This document shows positions 9,042-18,256 of a stretch of 64,000 nucleotides of DNA, piece after piece. The notes below the pieces were generated by a model, which made no database searches, was not told where the DNA came from, and saw nothing but the letters and a program-made list of their open reading frames with translations. The first letter of the stretch is position 1, and the number at the start of each line of letters is the position of its first letter. This DNA is from Bacteroidota bacterium. Lineage in GTDB: Bacteria > Bacteroidota > Bacteroidia > Chitinophagales > JADIYW01. Made by a program: the position numbers and the translations under genes. Location of the stretch: NCBI GenBank assembly GCA_963169645.1, contig CAUJCO010000014.1:129001-193000 (forward strand), written 5' to 3'.

Positions 9042-11978
9042 TTAGTTAATGGTAAATGACTTAGTTGATTTTTGATTTTCGTTTTTCAGGTCGATAATTT
9101 CTAATAGATATTGTCCTTTTGCAAAATTTCTAAAATCGAAATGATGATTATCTGATATTTCTTTTTGCACTAGTTTATCGCCAATCATGTTATATACATT
9201 GGCTAAATATTTTCCGGATTTATTAATGAAAACATCCAACATTCCATTGCTTGGATTCGGAAACACATTCAGTTCCCAATCCGGTTTTATGGTATTGGAT
9301 TTTATTGCTGTAATTACAGATGTACTACCAAATACAGGCAACTCAATTTGTGTCGGGTATTGATTTGAAAACGCTACGCGTTGTACTGAAATACGTGGTG
9401 CATATTCTACACCATTGTATAAGTAGGTTCTACCATCTGCCGGTTTTCTACGGAAAAATTCGCCATCCATTAATGGAACATTGGCACAAGCTTGAAAGCG
9501 AGGATAATTACTCGATGAGATTAATACTTTAATTTTATGTCCTTGAGCAAAGGTGTAAGCTATTGGATATCCTTGAAAATAATACTCATACAATTTACCG
9601 ATATCGATATTGCTAAAAGGTGCATCATCATTTTGATGACCTTCTGCAATAGAACGAGCAAACTCACGTGCACGTGCATTTACAGCACCTTCTACCACAA
9701 AGAATTCTTTGCCATCCGGAAACACATCTAATATGCGGATAAAGAAATCACAATCAGTAGGTCCGTTTGGTGTATTTCCCGGATTCGATTTTGCATATAA
9801 TTTATACTTAGGATATCCAATAATACTTAATGAATCGGATAAAACATCGGTTTCAAATTTCAACACACCTTCCCTATCCATCGTATATGGTGCAAAATTC
9901 GGATCGGCTAAATTCATTTGTCCTTGTGCATCTCTATCACCTTGTGGTGTGCGTTCCAACATATTACCGCCACCAACCGTTATAATCGGATCATCCGGAT
10001 TATGTACATACGTTCTGAAACCTTCATCCGTTGTTGGTGCCGTAAAATTTAATTTTCCATTTTGATGTAAATACATCGACTTCCATTGGATTTCGTTGGG
10101 TGGAAATACTTCCGAATTCATCCAATAATTTCCGGCATAAGAAACGGTTCCGGAATCGTTAGAAGCACCTACTACATAATAGCGATAGGTCGGAATATTT
10201 TTATACTCATATTGCGGAATGCCCACAAATGGTTCATCCGATGAAATATCTTTAATAATCGGACCAAGATTAGGCAAATCAATATTAAACGGAATTACCA
10301 AACCATTACTACCGCCAATTCTTATTTCAACCGGCACTTGTTTTAAATTTCCTTGACCTAAAATAAAATTCAATAACTCGGCAAATTGTATTTTATAATT
10401 CTGTGCCGGAAAACGTACTTCTACTTGTGGCAACTGTGGTAGCGGTGCTTGCCATAATGTTGATTTTGGAATCAATACTTTGGGTTCTACCACTTTATTG
10501 TATCCATTATAATTTAAATTATATCGGAACCAGCTTACCAATTCCGATTTTGCAATTTCTGTAATGTTAATGCTTCCGCCTTCCGTAATATCTAAGATAT
10601 CTACCTTGGTAATGTCTTTAGTATTTTTAGGATAAATGCGATCGCCTGTTTTAGTACTAGCAACCGTTTGATGTGCCCAAGGACCGATGACAATTTTTTG
10701 CAAATCCCTTCTTTGGGTGATATTATCTTGAATTAATTTATGCGTTTCAATTGAACCATCTATAAAAATATCCCACCAACCTGTTACGTGGAAAGTAGGC
10801 ACTTCCATATTGCTGTATCGAGAATATAATCCATTTCGTTGTCCTTCACCATTGGCATCTACCGGAGCTTTGGTTGCATCCATATCACTTCTTCCTATTG
10901 AATTTGGATAATAACCACACGGTGAATTTTCATAATTAATCGTTACAAAATGATCGATTGCTTGGTTGGCAGCATCAAATTTATCCAGCATGTTATAATC
11001 TTTAGCGGAGTGGATGGTATCATCAATTCCCGTATCAATATCTCTTAATTCATCTTGCAAATCTTTAATTTGCCCCCGCAACCAACCTGTAACTAATCCA
11101 TCTCTTAAACAACCATTATGGTAGCCTGTACTTTTATAAAATTCCAACGGTCCTACAATTGGAAACAAACATTTTAATCCGGGTTGATTGGGATTTATTT
11201 TATGTGCAGCAGCTGCTTGTAATTGGTTATAACCTAAAGCAGATGCCCCAAACATTCCGATAGAACCATTGTACACTAAATCGGTTGTTTCAAAAATGCC
11301 ATCGTTATTTAAATCGTATTTACGTACCAATTGGTTTTTGATAAACTCGATGGTATTGTATCCATCTTCGTGGTTATTACCGTTTCTTGGATCACTGGTA
11401 TTGGTAACATCTAAAATGTGTTTGTAATTATGATAGGGTGTTTTTTTCCAACCATCTGAATATAACGGCAAATAGGCACCTTGCGATGTATATCGTCCAC
11501 GCATATCTTGCACTGCTCCGGCATAACCTAATAATGCCATTGCTGCACCTTCTAATGCACCATCTTTATCATACGGTGTTCTTTCCAATATCATGGGCAA
11601 CTGATAAGGATTGGGATTGGGTACGCCATTTATTGAATCATAAATGAGGTATTGTGCTCCTTTTTGTAGCAAGACAGCGTAAATCGGTATTTTGATTGGT
11701 GGAAAAGGATCCGGCAATAAATTAAATGAAAGCGTATCGTTATAAACAAAACTATCTTGCAAAATAGGTAAATAAATATCCGTCATTAATTTGGTACCGT
11801 CCGGCATTGTAAATGGAACTTGTGTACACGTTGAGAAATCGGTGATATCATCTAATGTTCCATTGATTTTTTTTCCTGGAATTTCAGATGCACCTTGGAT
11901 GGGAAAATACTTTGTTTGTGCAAGTAGTGTTGAGCTGAATACAAAAAATAATACACTCAAAAAGATGGTTCCTTTCAT
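9042..11978 (-). CDS. Secreted CocE/NonD (S15-type) peptidase or acyl hydrolase with T9SS C-terminal domain
   Basis: A 978-residue exported enzyme. The signal peptide MKGTIFLSVLFFVFSSTLLAQ is followed by a large alpha/beta-hydrolase domain of the X-Pro dipeptidyl-peptidase/CocE class. The catalytic triad is visible: serine in GMFGASALGYNQ (about residue 246), aspartate in GWWDIF (about 400) and histidine in GPWAHQ (about 433). A C-terminal jelly-roll-like domain (about 640-880) is expected for the family. The last about 80 residues (NVFPNPSNGMLDVFINKSG onwards) form a T9SS type A sorting domain, so the enzyme is probably released or attached at the cell surface. It precedes the TonB receptor gene by 27 bases. 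Confidence 0.88.
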   Translation of the reverse strand: MKGTIFLSVLFFVFSSTLLAQTKYFPIQGASEIPGKKINGTLDDITDFSTCTQVPFTMPDGTKLMTDIYLPILQDSFVYNDTLSFNLLPDPFPPIKIPIYAVLLQKGAQYLIYDSINGVPNPNPYQLPMILERTPYDKDGALEGAAMALLGYAGAVQDMRGRYTSQGAYLPLYSDGWKKTPYHNYKHILDVTNTSDPRNGNNHEDGYNTIEFIKNQLVRKYDLNNDGIFETTDLVYNGSIGMFGASALGYNQLQAAAAHKINPNQPGLKCLFPIVGPLEFYKSTGYHNGCLRDGLVTGWLRGQIKDLQDELRDIDTGIDDTIHSAKDYNMLDKFDAANQAIDHFVTINYENSPCGYYPNSIGRSDMDATKAPVDANGEGQRNGLYSRYSNMEVPTFHVTGWWDIFIDGSIETHKLIQDNITQRRDLQKIVIGPWAHQTVASTKTGDRIYPKNTKDITKVDILDITEGGSINITEIAKSELVSWFRYNLNYNGYNKVVEPKVLIPKSTLWQAPLPQLPQVEVRFPAQNYKIQFAELLNFILGQGNLKQVPVEIRIGGSNGLVIPFNIDLPNLGPIIKDISSDEPFVGIPQYEYKNIPTYRYYVVGASNDSGTVSYAGNYWMNSEVFPPNEIQWKSMYLHQNGKLNFTAPTTDEGFRTYVHNPDDPIITVGGGNMLERTPQGDRDAQGQMNLADPNFAPYTMDREGVLKFETDVLSDSLSIIGYPKYKLYAKSNPGNTPNGPTDCDFFIRILDVFPDGKEFFVVEGAVNARAREFARSIAEGHQNDDAPFSNIDIGKLYEYYFQGYPIAYTFAQGHKIKVLISSSNYPRFQACANVPLMDGEFFRRKPADGRTYLYNGVEYAPRISVQRVAFSNQYPTQIELPVFGSTSVITAIKSNTIKPDWELNVFPNPSNGMLDVFINKSGKYLANVYNMIGDKLVQKEISDNHHFDFRNFAKGQYLLEIIDLKNENQKSTKSFTIN

Positions 11979-12084
11979 AAATAAATACAGTTTTCAAGAT
12001 GAATATAACGTATTATTTTTAAAAATTTAACGTTTCTTAAATAATTATATTAATAAACATATTAAAAATCGAAATAATTATACT

Positions 12085-12119
12085 CAAAAATACACCGGTT
12101 AGGGATATAAACTCACAAA
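12085..12119 (-). promoter_or_regulatory. Probable promoter for the peptidase-TonB receptor operon
   Basis: On the minus strand TATTTTTG (12085-12092) fits the Bacteroidota -7 consensus TAnnTTTG. TTTG (12116-12119) lies 23 nt upstream as the -33 element. The box is about 105 bases before the peptidase start at 11978. The spacing is at the long end of the usual range. Confidence 0.45.
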
Positions 12120-12132
12120 AAATAAGTAGTAA

Positions 12133-12170
12133 AATACCAAAGCTAAGGTATTGTTTAGATTAAATCTAAA
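12133..12170. promoter_or_regulatory. Two adjacent palindromes, operator-like, before the CbiX-like gene
   Basis: The first inverted repeat is AATACC (12133-12138) and GGTATT (12147-12152) with an 8-nt spacer. The second is TTTAGATT (12154-12161) and AATCTAAA (12163-12170), a perfect 17-bp palindrome around one central base. They lie 32-70 bases before the ATG at 12203, where a promoter should sit, with no TAnnTTTG box clearly visible. A dimeric repressor or activator site, perhaps metal-responsive, is the natural reading, but no regulator gene is adjacent. Confidence 0.5.
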
Positions 12171-12202
12171 TAAGTTCTTTGTGGTCAATTAAATATTATA
12201 AA

Positions 12203-13165
12203 ATGACTACCAATACAACATACAAATTCATCAGAAAGTACATCTTTTATTTTTTACTATTTTTAAACGTTTCCTTCTTAGCATCATGCAATAATGGAAA
12301 AACAGAAAATACAGAAGCAGCAACAAACGGAAAGAAAAAAGTAGGTGTTCTATTAGTAAATCATGGCTCACGCTCGGAAACGTGGCGTAAAGCATTAATG
12401 GATTTTGAAAAAGCCGTACAAAGCAGAATTTTAGCTGATGGGAAAATTCAAGGCACCAAAACAGCACACATGGAATATACGGAACCATCTATCGCCACAC
12501 GCTTGAAAGAGTTTGATGCGGAAGGTTATACGGATGTAATTATCGTTCCAATTTTCCTCACAGTAAGTCCGCATACTTTTGATGATATTCCAACAATTAT
12601 CGGACAAAAAGAAGACCCACAATCAAAAGAGATGTTGAAAATTGAAAAGATAGAACGCTACACACCAAAAGCAAAAACATATATTACACCCAATCTTGAT
12701 TTCACAGACATCTTGAAAAAAAATGTATTGAGAAGAGCAAAAGAATTATCGAAAGAACCGGCTAATGAAGGTATCGTGTTAATTGGTTACGGCGATGAAG
12801 CATACGAAAAAGAATGGGCTGATTTGTTTGATAAAGTAGGTGATTTTGTAAAACAAGAAATTGGTATTAGTGAACATACGTATGGTTGGTGCGGACATAT
12901 TGCACACTACGATCCGAAAAAAACTACGGAAGCAATTGATAAAGTATTGACTAAAAAACAAAAGGCTATTGTAATTCCTGTTTTAGTAGCACACGATGAA
13001 ATGTTCCAAATTAAAATTATTGGAGATGGCATTAAAGCCGTAAACAACCATACTGCAAAAGTAGCTTACAAACCGGATGCCATATTACCGGATGTAAATA
13101 TTGAACAATGGGTGATTGATATCACAACTGAATATGCTAAGAAAGTAGAAGAAAATAAAGAGTAA
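12203..13165 (+). CDS. CbiX/CbiK-like sirohydrochlorin chelatase-family lipoprotein
   Basis: A 320-residue lipoprotein. The signal peptide ends in the lipobox FLASC with C29. The ATG at 12203 is preferred over an in-frame TTG eight codons upstream because it gives a normal signal peptide. The mature part has two chelatase-like halves: VGVLLVNHGS (46-55, His53 in the position of the family's catalytic histidine) and a second half with WCGHIAH and VAHDEMF. Class II chelatases insert Co, Ni or Fe into tetrapyrroles; anchored outside the cytoplasm it could instead bind or remodel imported haem or corrinoid. It is followed one base later by a PepSY-type membrane gene and preceded by palindromes. 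Confidence 0.8.
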   Translation: MTTNTTYKFIRKYIFYFLLFLNVSFLASCNNGKTENTEAATNGKKKVGVLLVNHGSRSETWRKALMDFEKAVQSRILADGKIQGTKTAHMEYTEPSIATRLKEFDAEGYTDVIIVPIFLTVSPHTFDDIPTIIGQKEDPQSKEMLKIEKIERYTPKAKTYITPNLDFTDILKKNVLRRAKELSKEPANEGIVLIGYGDEAYEKEWADLFDKVGDFVKQEIGISEHTYGWCGHIAHYDPKKTTEAIDKVLTKKQKAIVIPVLVAHDEMFQIKIIGDGIKAVNNHTAKVAYKPDAILPDVNIEQWVIDITTEYAKKVEENKE

Positions 13166-13166
13166 T

Positions 13167-13739
13167 ATGTTGAATTGGAATATCCGAAAACTAAGGCGGC
13201 TCAACTTAGCAACACACCGTGATTTAGGATATTTTTTTTCCTCGATGATATTGGTGTATTGTATTTCAGGAATTGCTTTAAACCATGTGGACGATTGGAA
13301 TCCTGATTTTATTTTAAATAAGAAAACAATACCAATTGACAGAAGCTACACGCGCGACGAAATCGACGCAACTAAAATCCAAGCATTTGGAAAATTGGTT
13401 GGCGAAACATCGTATAAAGTATATGATTTTCCTACTAATAACCAAGTGAAAATTTATTACAACAATTCATCGTTGCATGTCAATCTTTCTACGAAAGAAG
13501 CCATCTATGAACAGGTTTCCAAACGTCCGATATTTTATCAAGTGAATGTAATTCATCGAAATAGTTTAAAAGGATGGAAATGGGCTTCCGATATTTTTGC
13601 TGTTTTATTAATTGTAATCAACATCACCGGATTGTTTATTTTAAAAGGACGGCATGGAATTTCCGGTCGTGGTAAATGGCTAATTGCAGCAGGTACGATT
13701 CCATTTATTGTTGCAATTATTATTCAAGCTTTAATTTAA
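13167..13739 (+). CDS. PepSY-associated transmembrane protein
   Basis: A 190-residue membrane protein of the PepSY_TM-like type. The N-terminal LATHRDLGYFFSSMILVYCISGIALNH segment (about 14-40) contains the HRxLG signature and the first helix. A periplasmic domain follows (about 41-135), then helices around 138-158 and 168-188. Related proteins accompany siderophore and haem uptake systems, and some act as inner-membrane iron or flavin reductases. It starts one base after the CbiX-like lipoprotein stop, so the two are almost certainly co-transcribed and may process an imported metal complex. It ends 12 bases before the convergent hypothetical gene. Confidence 0.75.
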   Translation: MLNWNIRKLRRLNLATHRDLGYFFSSMILVYCISGIALNHVDDWNPDFILNKKTIPIDRSYTRDEIDATKIQAFGKLVGETSYKVYDFPTNNQVKIYYNNSSLHVNLSTKEAIYEQVSKRPIFYQVNVIHRNSLKGWKWASDIFAVLLIVINITGLFILKGRHGISGRGKWLIAAGTIPFIVAIIIQALI

Positions 13740-13751
13740 AAAAATGAAATA

Positions 13752-14192
13752 TTAAGGAATGGGCTGTGCTGGTGCAACCCATTCTTTTATTTGTTGTTCT
13801 TTGTATTTCCTTGTTCGTTTGGAACCAATTACGGCTAACGGAATTCCGGAAGTTAAGAGAGCCACGCTCGGTGATAATCCACTCACACCAATGATGGTAT
13901 TATATAATCTACTTACCGGACGAACTAAAGAATAAACGCCCATCACACCTGCCGTTGTGAGTACTCCGGCTGTACCAATACTCGTCAACACTATTCCGGA
14001 AATTTTCATCGCTTTGGCTTTTTTAATGTCTTTTTGTAAAAGCTCATTTTGCTGAAATGAAAAATCATCTGCCATGACAAATGTCGGTTGGTTATTCTTC
14101 ATTTGAAGATTTGATGCAAAGAAATGAATATCTTGTGCTGTTGACTTTAAAATTGTACCTATCAACAATAAAAGAATGAGGCTATTTTTCAT
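13752..14192 (-). CDS. Small exported protein of unknown function
   Basis: A 146-residue protein not recognised as a known family. An N-terminal signal peptide (cleavage probably after STAQ, near residue 20) is followed by a hydrophilic stretch. Two hydrophobic, glycine-rich segments lie at about 63-90 and 98-122. The tail is charged and ends in APAQPIP. The two helices suggest a small inner-membrane protein. It is 34 bases downstream of gldD on the same strand and could share its transcript. A 12-bp AT palindrome sits just before its start. Confidence 0.55.
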   Translation of the reverse strand: MKNSLILLLLIGTILKSTAQDIHFFASNLQMKNNQPTFVMADDFSFQQNELLQKDIKKAKAMKISGIVLTSIGTAGVLTTAGVMGVYSLVRPVSRLYNTIIGVSGLSPSVALLTSGIPLAVIGSKRTRKYKEQQIKEWVAPAQPIP

Positions 14193-14226
14193 ACTGTAAA
14201 GATATATATCTAAACAGAAAATAAAA

Positions 14227-14853
14227 CTATTTCCACTGTAAAGATTCGATGATATGTTTTACATCTTCTCTAAAATAATTGACAACCGGAGCAATAGAAT
14301 CGGTATTGGGTGCAGCATAAAAATAAAGTGAACCGCGTAAAAAATGGCGACTGCTATCAGTAATATAAAACTGAACAGCACTTGCCGCATTTCCACCGAC
14401 ATCGTATAAAATGCCACTCACCTTTGGATGCTTACCTTTAATGAGTGTTTCATCAATATAATCGGCTTTTACGGTATGTTTGAAGGTGAGTTTATAACTA
14501 TCTTTTATCAACTTATCCAACGTATTTTCTGTATTAATTGCTGTATAACTTAAATATATTTTGGCTTTGTATTCCGGATAAATGATATTGAACCAACAAG
14601 GATGTTGTTGCAATTCTTGCTGGTCAGAAGAATCTTTTTGAATACGACCAAAATCAGCATATTCAAATAAAAATGGGCAAGTTGGATTATTGTATGAAAC
14701 AAATTTTCTTTCTGCCGGAAATTCAATTCGGAAATATGACTTTTTTTTGGGTGTAAAATGTTCGTTACAAGACACTAGCCATCCACTTAAAAATAAGATG
14801 AAGAGGATGCATTGAAACTGTTTTGAATCGTTAATAAAATTGGTTGTGTTCAT
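14227..14853 (-). CDS. gldD: Gliding motility lipoprotein GldD
   Basis: A 208-residue lipoprotein with lipobox LVSC (C29). The mature sequence has GldD features: PKKKSYFRIEFP early on, TCPFLFEYADFG, then CWFNIIYPEYKAKIYLSY and KLTFKHTVKADYI. GldD is required for gliding and for T9SS function in flavobacteria, though its exact role is unresolved. It is directly downstream of gldE with a 29-base gap, the order known from other Bacteroidota, and in the conserved neighbourhood with ssb and mutY. No start ambiguity was noticed. Confidence 0.93.
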   Translation of the reverse strand: MNTTNFINDSKQFQCILFILFLSGWLVSCNEHFTPKKKSYFRIEFPAERKFVSYNNPTCPFLFEYADFGRIQKDSSDQQELQQHPCWFNIIYPEYKAKIYLSYTAINTENTLDKLIKDSYKLTFKHTVKADYIDETLIKGKHPKVSGILYDVGGNAASAVQFYITDSSRHFLRGSLYFYAAPNTDSIAPVVNYFREDVKHIIESLQWK

Positions 14854-14882
14854 GTTTCAAATAAAAAATAATTTCAACAGAT

Positions 14883-16244
14883 TTAATTATCTATCGTGAT
14901 TTTAATTCGGATAACTCGGGTTCTATCGGCTTCTAAAATTACAAAGGTAAATCGTTTAAATTTAAGTTCATCACCTTCTAATGGTATGGAAGAATTTAAT
15001 TCCAAAATTAAGCCTGCCAATGAATCTGCTTCACCGCGTATATCTTCAAAAGTATCAATCGAAATTTCCAATACTTTACATACGTCATTCAAGGTTGTTT
15101 TGCCTTCAAAAATATAATTGTAATTGTCAATTTTTTTATAATCAATTTCGCTCACATCGTCAAATTCGTCTTTAATATCGCCAATTACTTCTTCCAAAAC
15201 ATCTTCTAATGTAACCAATCCGGAGCTGCCACCATATTCATCTACTACAATTGCCATGTGTACACGTCTTACTTGGAAATCTTCTAATAAATCATCAATT
15301 TTTTTGTTTTCAGGCACAAAGAATGCAGGACGAATTAATATTCTCCAATCAAAATTATCCGGTGCATCTAAATATTTCAATAAATCTTTGATGTATAAAA
15401 CACCTTCAATTTTATCGATATCATCTTTATAAACCGGCATACGTGAATAACCGGCTTCTTTAATTATTTGTAATAATTCGGTAAATGCTACATCGTAATC
15501 TACACCTAACATATCTACGCGTGAACGCATAATTTGCGAAACGGTGATGTTTCCAAATTTCACTATACCTTTTAAAATTCGTGTATCATTTCGCTCCAAA
15601 TCGCTATTTTCTTGCGCATTCGTAATATCAATGGCTTCATCGATATCTTGTGCTGAAACGCCTGCTTTTACACCTTGCAAACGATTTTCAAAAAAATTAG
15701 AAGTCGCAATTAATCCTTTTACAAATGGTGCAAAAATAATATCAAAAAAGTGCAATGTACGAATTGTATATTTTGCTACTTTATAATAGTGTTGTGTTGC
15801 ATATAATTTTGGAATTACCTCTGCAAAAAGTACAATTATAAACGTCTCAAATGATATTTTTATTATAAATAATAATGTGGCATGAGACATTAAAAATTCA
15901 TGTTTCAATACCGACTCCAAAATACCTTCAAACACCAACACTACTGCCAACGTAAACAACGTAGTAGTAAGCACGAAAGTGGCTAAAAAACGGCGTGGTT
16001 TTTTAATAAAATCTAAAATTAATTGGTCGGTTTTATCGTAGCTTTTTTCTAAGTCATTTATTTCATGTTGGTTAAATAGAAATATAGCTACTTCTACGGC
16101 ACACATCATTGCCATAAACACCAATAAAATAAAAATAAAAATAAGCTGAAAAATAATGGAAGCATTTATTGGATTAAACGCTTCGGTCCATGAAACAATA
16201 GGTTGTGAATTCAGCAAGTAATGTATGGGTATTCCGTCGTCCAA
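14883..16244 (-). CDS. gldE: Gliding motility-associated protein GldE (CNNM-CBS-CorC family)
   Basis: A 453-residue inner-membrane protein. An N-terminal CNNM/DUF21 domain with about four helices (30-200) is followed by a CBS pair (about 215-345, with DVAFTELLQIIKEAGYSRMPVY) and a C-terminal CorC/HlyC domain (about 365-450). CNNM/CorC relatives are magnesium-related transporters. GldE is linked to GldD and suppresses some gldD defects in Flavobacterium johnsoniae. The start appears to be TTG at 16244, since the protein then begins before the first membrane helix as in homologues and no in-frame ATG lies upstream. ssb lies 22 bases upstream. Confidence 0.9.
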   Translation of the reverse strand: MDDGIPIHYLLNSQPIVSWTEAFNPINASIIFQLIFIFILLVFMAMMCAVEVAIFLFNQHEINDLEKSYDKTDQLILDFIKKPRRFLATFVLTTTLFTLAVVLVFEGILESVLKHEFLMSHATLLFIIKISFETFIIVLFAEVIPKLYATQHYYKVAKYTIRTLHFFDIIFAPFVKGLIATSNFFENRLQGVKAGVSAQDIDEAIDITNAQENSDLERNDTRILKGIVKFGNITVSQIMRSRVDMLGVDYDVAFTELLQIIKEAGYSRMPVYKDDIDKIEGVLYIKDLLKYLDAPDNFDWRILIRPAFFVPENKKIDDLLEDFQVRRVHMAIVVDEYGGSSGLVTLEDVLEEVIGDIKDEFDDVSEIDYKKIDNYNYIFEGKTTLNDVCKVLEISIDTFEDIRGEADSLAGLILELNSSIPLEGDELKFKRFTFVILEADRTRVIRIKITIDN

Positions 16245-16266
16245 GTTGGTAATTTTTTGCTATCAA

Positions 16267-16704
16267 TCAGAAAGGTAAATCATCGTTCAAACCGGAATCA
16301 TCAAGTATATCAGTTACTTTCGTATCTTGCTCTATTTTGACTTCTGGATTGGGTTGTGTACCTGTTCCGCCTTGTTCTCTTTTATCTAATAATTGGAAAT
16401 TCTCAACTACTATCTCTGTGGTATATCTTTTGTGATTTTCTTTATCTTCCCAAGAACGTGTTCTGAGTTTTCCTTCCACAAATATAGTATTTCCTTTCTT
16501 TAAAATACGCTCTGCTCTTTCAGCAACACCACGCCACATCACAATATTATGCCATTCTGTTTGCTCTGTGTATGTTCCATCTTGATTTTTATAGGATTCG
16601 TTGGTGGCTAATGGAAAATTACAAACAGTAGTGGTGGCATTAATTTTACGCACTTCCGGATCTTTGCCCAATCTTCCAATCAGTATTACTTTATTTACAC
16701 TCAT
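16267..16704 (-). CDS. ssb: Single-stranded DNA-binding protein
   Basis: A 145-residue SSB. The OB fold begins MSVNKVILIGRLGKDPEVR and contains WHNIVMWRGVAERAERILKKG. A low-complexity linker follows, and the acidic tail DDLPF recruits repair and replication partners. It coats single-stranded DNA during replication, recombination and repair. It stands between mutY and gldE in a minus-strand cluster common in Bacteroidota. Confidence 0.96.
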   Translation of the reverse strand: MSVNKVILIGRLGKDPEVRKINATTTVCNFPLATNESYKNQDGTYTEQTEWHNIVMWRGVAERAERILKKGNTIFVEGKLRTRSWEDKENHKRYTTEIVVENFQLLDKREQGGTGTQPNPEVKIEQDTKVTDILDDSGLNDDLPF

Positions 16705-16757
16705 ATTGTCTTGTTTTCGTAGAAATTTATGGTTACGTTGTTTAAAAAATGCTATAT

Positions 16758-17801
16758 CTAAGATAAAAAAATAAATCTATCTTGCAAATAGGAACGGATT
16801 ATTTTTGGAAATGCATATTGGTTTATGTCCGTCATATTTATTTTGATATACTTTTTTTCTAAATTAGGTAGATTTTTCCATTTTAGTTCATAAAAATTTG
16901 CGTATATATTCTGGTGCGATAAAATTTGTTTCGAAATCAGAACAGGTTGTACGCTTTTTATACCAATTTCTTGCATCCAAATCTTTATTTCATCTTGGCT
17001 GTCTTCCGATTTTGTTTCTACCAATGGAAACTCGTGTAGCCCTTTCCAAATATCATTTCCATCTCGTTGTTGTATATAAATAGAGACGGTATCAAACAAT
17101 ATAAAATAATGAAAGAATCGGTTTGTTTTTACAATCTTTTTTGATTTTACCGGCAAACTATTTATTTCATTTTTTAAATACGCTTTACAATTGGAAACAA
17201 ACGGACAAGTAGAACATAAGGGTTGCTGCGGTTTGCACACCAATGCACCAAAATCCATAATAGCTTGGTTATAAATGTGTGGTTGTAGCTTATCTAATAA
17301 TTCATGAGCTAATTGCTCAATCTGTTGTTTGCCTTTTGCAGTATCAATAGGTATATGTATACCAAACACACGTGTGAGCACTCGATATACATTTCCATCT
17401 ACCACAGCATGCGGTAATTGAAATGCAAAAGAAGCAATAGCGGCGGCAGTATATTTTCCAATACCTTTTAATTGCAGCATTTCTTCGTGTGAGCAGGGAA
17501 ACTTACCATTGTGATTTTCCATTACTTGGCGGGCAGCCGTATGTAAATTGCGTGCTCGTGAATAATAGCCCAACCCTTCCCACAATTTTAAAACATCATC
17601 TAAAGGAGCATTGGCTAGCTGCTTTACGGTTGGATAATTTTTAATAAATGCCAAATAATACGGCATGCCCTGCTCTACTCGAGTTTGCTGCAAAATAATT
17701 TCTGAAATCCAGATTTTATACGCATCATTTGTCTTTTTCCAAGGTAATTTTCGCGTAGTCGGATTATACCACTCTAATAATATATTGGAAAACCAAATCA
17801 T
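16758..17801 (-). CDS. mutY: A/G-specific adenine DNA glycosylase MutY
   Basis: A 347-residue base-excision repair enzyme removing adenine mispaired with 8-oxoguanine. The N-terminal endonuclease III fold has LQQTRVEQG, the helix-hairpin-helix LKGIGKYTAAAIASFAF and the catalytic aspartate region VVDGNVYRVLTR. The iron-sulfur cluster loop has C-x6-C-x2-C-x5-C spacing (CKPQQPLCSTCPFVSNC). The C-terminal NUDIX-like domain with IWKGLHEFPL recognises 8-oxoguanine. It is 53 bases upstream of ssb. Length and motifs are complete. Confidence 0.96.
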   Translation of the reverse strand: MIWFSNILLEWYNPTTRKLPWKKTNDAYKIWISEIILQQTRVEQGMPYYLAFIKNYPTVKQLANAPLDDVLKLWEGLGYYSRARNLHTAARQVMENHNGKFPCSHEEMLQLKGIGKYTAAAIASFAFQLPHAVVDGNVYRVLTRVFGIHIPIDTAKGKQQIEQLAHELLDKLQPHIYNQAIMDFGALVCKPQQPLCSTCPFVSNCKAYLKNEINSLPVKSKKIVKTNRFFHYFILFDTVSIYIQQRDGNDIWKGLHEFPLVETKSEDSQDEIKIWMQEIGIKSVQPVLISKQILSHQNIYANFYELKWKNLPNLEKKYIKINMTDINQYAFPKIIRSYLQDRFIFLS

Positions 17802-17937
17802 GGAACTGCAAAATAATTAAAATCAATGGAATGGAACCATAAATAACATGGTATATTAAAAAAACTCTAATTTCGTGTATATTAGTAAGTTAGTTAGGAT
17901 TTATTTCGCATTTTTGTAATTCATTTAAATATTTATC

Positions 17938-18246
17938 ATGAGAAAAGCAGATATTATCACCACGATTTCTGAAAAAACAGGCGTACCAAAGGTAGATGTA
18001 TTAGTAGCAATGGAGGCTTTCTTTAAAGAAGTAAAAGATACTTTATCTGAAGGCGAAAATTTATATGTACGTGGTTTTGGAAGCTTTATTGTGAAAACGC
18101 GTAAAGCTAAAATTGGTAGAAATATCAAAAAAAATATTGCAATAGAAATTCCTGAACATCAAATACCGGCTTTTAAACCTTCAAAAGTATTCGTTGAGCA
18201 AATTAAAGAATCCAGTGCAAAACGCTTGAAAGAAAAAGAAGCTTAA
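17938..18246 (+). CDS. HU family DNA-binding protein
   Basis: A 102-residue HU/IHF-like protein. The N-terminal helices (RKADIITTISEKTGVP) are followed by the beta-arm with VRGFGSFIVKTRKAKIGRN, and the arm proline lies near IPAFKPSK. HU dimers bend DNA and compact the nucleoid. The tail is lysine-rich. It is divergent from mutY and is followed after 10 bases by a TPR gene, so it appears to head an operon of HU, TPR protein, a ribosomal mini-protein and perhaps RNase G. Confidence 0.93.
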   Translation: MRKADIITTISEKTGVPKVDVLVAMEAFFKEVKDTLSEGENLYVRGFGSFIVKTRKAKIGRNIKKNIAIEIPEHQIPAFKPSKVFVEQIKESSAKRLKEKEA

Positions 18247-18256
18247 TTTTTTTATT

